53,161 nt of DNA, taken from the NCBI GenBank assembly GCA_003427395.1, contig BFEA01000208.1:285739-338899 (forward strand), written 5' to 3'. The notes beneath the pieces are model-generated. The model made no database searches and was not told the DNA's origin. It saw nothing but the letters and a program-made list of their open reading frames with translations. The position numbers and the translations under genes were made by a program. This DNA comes from Chara braunii. Lineage: Eukaryota > Streptophyta > Charophyceae > Charales > Characeae. Positions 51,317-53,161 of this stretch are shown piece after piece (the first letter of the stretch is position 1; every line of letters begins with the position of its first letter).

Positions 51317-51474
51317 CTAAACCGCCAGTACTTCCTAGAGTCGCGCCCGTTAACGCGCCACGATTTCAGGAAACGTACGTGCTACTACAGGAGCGCCCAA
51401 AGTCATCCGACTAGAAACGTTTCTACTCTACTTTTTTCCGCGGCCCATAGCTGAGCCAAGTACTGGTGGCTTAA
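51317..51474. mobile_element. MITE-B, short subfamily
   Basis: CTAAACCGCCAGTACTTCCT and CCAAGTACTGGTGGCTTAA bound 158 bp; the left TTAA has mutated to CTAA. The right TTAA is shared with the next element. Confidence 0.8.
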
Positions 51475-51627
51475 ACCGCCAGTACACGGTCCCATCCTTT
51501 CAGAAAGTTTTTTGTCACCACAAGCAAAACTCGGAGGGGCCTCGCGGCAAAAAATATGCGGCCTTCGAAGTGGTGCGGGTTCCACGCTGACACCCGCGGG
51601 CCTATGTATGGTGTCCTGGTGCTTTAA
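51471..51627. mobile_element. MITE-B relic
   Basis: TTAAACCGCCAGTACACGGT to TGTCCTGGTGCTTTAA, 157 bp. Confidence 0.6.
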
Positions 51628-51855
51628 AGCAACAGTCCGTGTAGGCCTGAACGAGGTTTACGTTTAGGACCGGAAATTTCCCCCCCCCCTCTTACATTCT
51701 TCTCTCAATTTTGTCTCACACTACCTACCTACCACTACTACTAATTATAGTCCTACGGGGAACCCCATAGCAGCCCGAACCGTGTTCATGAGAAGAAAGA
51801 TTCTTTATGAAACAAAGAAAGCAGAAGTAGACTTTATATTAGTGTATAAGGCTTC

Positions 51856-52004
51856 GGGCGAGATCCCACTTGCAAAGAGATTGGTTTGAAAACCTGAATC
51901 TGGACGTGTTTGTGGAGACGTGCAGATCCTTGCCGCATCGCCACATAAACCGCATCCAGATTCAGGCGCTTAGTCCAATCTTCTTGGCTAGTGGGATCTC
52001 GCCC
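51856..52004. mobile_element. MITE-D copy 3, best preserved
   Basis: GGGCGAGATCCCACTTGCAA and the inverted TTGGCTAGTGGGATCTCGCCC-like end bound 149 bp. Arms continue GATTGG and CTGAATCTGGA. No ORF and no obvious target duplication. Confidence 0.75.
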
Positions 52005-52149
52005 TTTCGCTCCCGAGCTAGACAAGAAGATAGATGAAGAGGTATACAGAATAGCAGGGAGATAGTTTGAAATAGTAGGGAACACATTCATTCATCTTGC
52101 TTTTTGAGTTTTTTCAGCATTGTTCTGTATTCGAGAGAAGATAGATGTT

Positions 52150-52314
52150 AAACCACCAGTACTTGGCCCAGCTATCGATGCCGAGCCTGGAATGCCCCTG
52201 CGCGCCTATTTTCTCCGAAGCGCCAGGGTACCGTTTCGAATTTTTTTTGGCTGGCGCGGCGCATTAACGGGAAAGCGCCGCGGCCGATAGCTGGGCCAAG
52301 TACTGGTGGTTTAA
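52150..52314. mobile_element. TTAA-bounded MITE-B, long TIR reference copy
   Basis: TTAAACCACCAGTACTTGGC then CCAGCTATCG, and its near-perfect reverse complement CGATAGCTGG then GCCAAGTACTGGTGGTTTAA, bound 165 bp. The interior differs from the short subfamily, so the ends are shared across different cargo. Confidence 0.85.
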
Positions 52315-52655
52315 GGTAAATTGGTAGATTGTGAGTGATGGTAGATTGTGAGTGATTGTATGGAGTTGGAACTTTAAAGTGGGTGGTGACTTGTTTAACT
52401 TCTTTTTTTTGAAAGGGGGGGGGGGGGGCCAATTTTCACAGCGGGGGCCCCGTTGAACTTGACAGATGCCTTGCTTACTGGGGGAACCACCGACAGTCAT
52501 TTTGCAAGGGATGCCAGGCGCGGTTCCCGCCTTGTAACAGAAACTCCCCTTCAAAGAAAAAAGAAAAAAAAAAAAAAAGATATCTTGAGGCTGTCGGCCT
52601 ATTAAAAAAAAAAAAAAAAAAAGGGCCTCAAAAGAGAGCATAAAAAAGGGCTCAA

Positions 52656-52915
52656 AATCCAGCGGCCTCGCTCAGTGGGTAAGGCCGATGAATCTCCCGA
52701 GCGGCATTGAGCAGAGACAGAGACTGACCCATCGAAGAAGAACCCCAGTCCTGATGCTACCGGCTGACCCCTGGCCGGTACCGCCCACCTGCTGCAGCAG
52801 GTATCGCACCTGCTGGTGGGTGCAGCTCCCACATGTTCCCTCGTTGAAGGCTTGAGCACGGATATGGCTGCTACGAGGTTTCCCGTAATATTATAATGAC
52901 AATAAAAAAGGCTTG
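52656..52915 (+). repeat. Putative SINE with A-box-like head and A tail
   Basis: CGGCCTCGCTCAGTGGGTAA then GGCCG resembles a tRNA 5' half (A box). A 200-bp body and AATAAAAAAGG follow. No clear B box, so moderate confidence only. Confidence 0.4.
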
Positions 52916-53083
52916 AAGGTCGTTCAGTCGCGTTTCGACAGGTCATTGAATTGGTTGGGCTTATAAAAGAATTATTCTGAATTAGCCGTTAAAAAAAAAG
53001 GCAGAGGAAAAAAAGGCTCAAACACAGCACGTTGAATTTATATGTGAGAGACGCTCGGGAATGAAAGCGGCATTGGCAAGAAA

Positions 53084-53087
53084 AGGG

Positions 53088-53118
<31 letters not shown>

Positions 53119-53130
53119 AGAAAAAAAAAA
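53084..53130. repeat. Poly-A/GA tract
   Basis: A runs of about 26 and 10 separated by GAGAGA. Confidence 0.9.
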
Positions 53131-53161
53131 GGAAGTGAGAGAGGATGAGTGAGTTGGTCGT

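Overview
The window looks like nuclear DNA of a streptophyte (land plant or, more likely, a repeat-rich streptophyte alga; Chara is my guess, not shown). Three observations support this. The U6 snRNA-derived copies carry the plant-type 3' end (AAATCGAGAAATGGTCC). One gene encodes a WWE-PARP protein of the plant RCD1/SRO type. The left edge carries a chromodomain of a Ty3/Gypsy chromovirus. Splice-site-bounded exons, long CT and CA microsatellites, A-rich retroposon tails and scaffold N runs exclude a prokaryote. There are no operons, rRNA operon, CRISPR array or intact tRNA gene.

Layout. 0-2.1 kb: end of a chromovirus polyprotein, then tandem repeats, including a striking array of about 60-bp units, each folding into a small hairpin with a constant ACTTA loop and co-varying stem. 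2.1-12 kb: anonymous sequence with a degraded possible membrane-protein ORF, a U6 pseudogene joined to a tRNA-type SINE, a 133-136 bp tandem array and long CT tracts. 12-16 kb: a twin-primed U6 retropseudogene, TIR elements and a large GGACCAGGAT minisatellite. 16-24.5 kb: stacked tandem duplications (51, 120, 123, 124 and 202 bp periods), SINE pieces and one good minus-strand exon. 24.5-30.3 kb: the gene-bearing part, all on the minus strand: two exactly 99-bp ankyrin exons, a terminal-type exon with a stop, and a 480-codon WWE-PARP ORF. Between them lie a Mutator-like element with a verifiable target duplication, two U6 retropseudogenes and SINEs. 31-53 kb: accessory DNA packed with TTAA-bounded MITEs, other TIR elements, SINEs, a U6/18S-rRNA chimeric insertion, an ultra-short hairpin retroposon cluster and microsatellites.

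How it fits together. Very little protein-coding sequence is visible. The ankyrin exons and the WWE-PARP ORF share strand and may be parts of one ANK-WWE-PARP gene or of two neighbours; the stop-bearing exon between them argues for caution. Most of the rest records mobile-element activity: LINE-type machinery copying U6, 18S and tRNA-like RNAs (target duplications, A-rich tails, one 5' inversion), and cut-and-paste MITEs of at least four TIR types. Many ORFs in tandem repeats and CT/CA tracts are artefacts and were left out.
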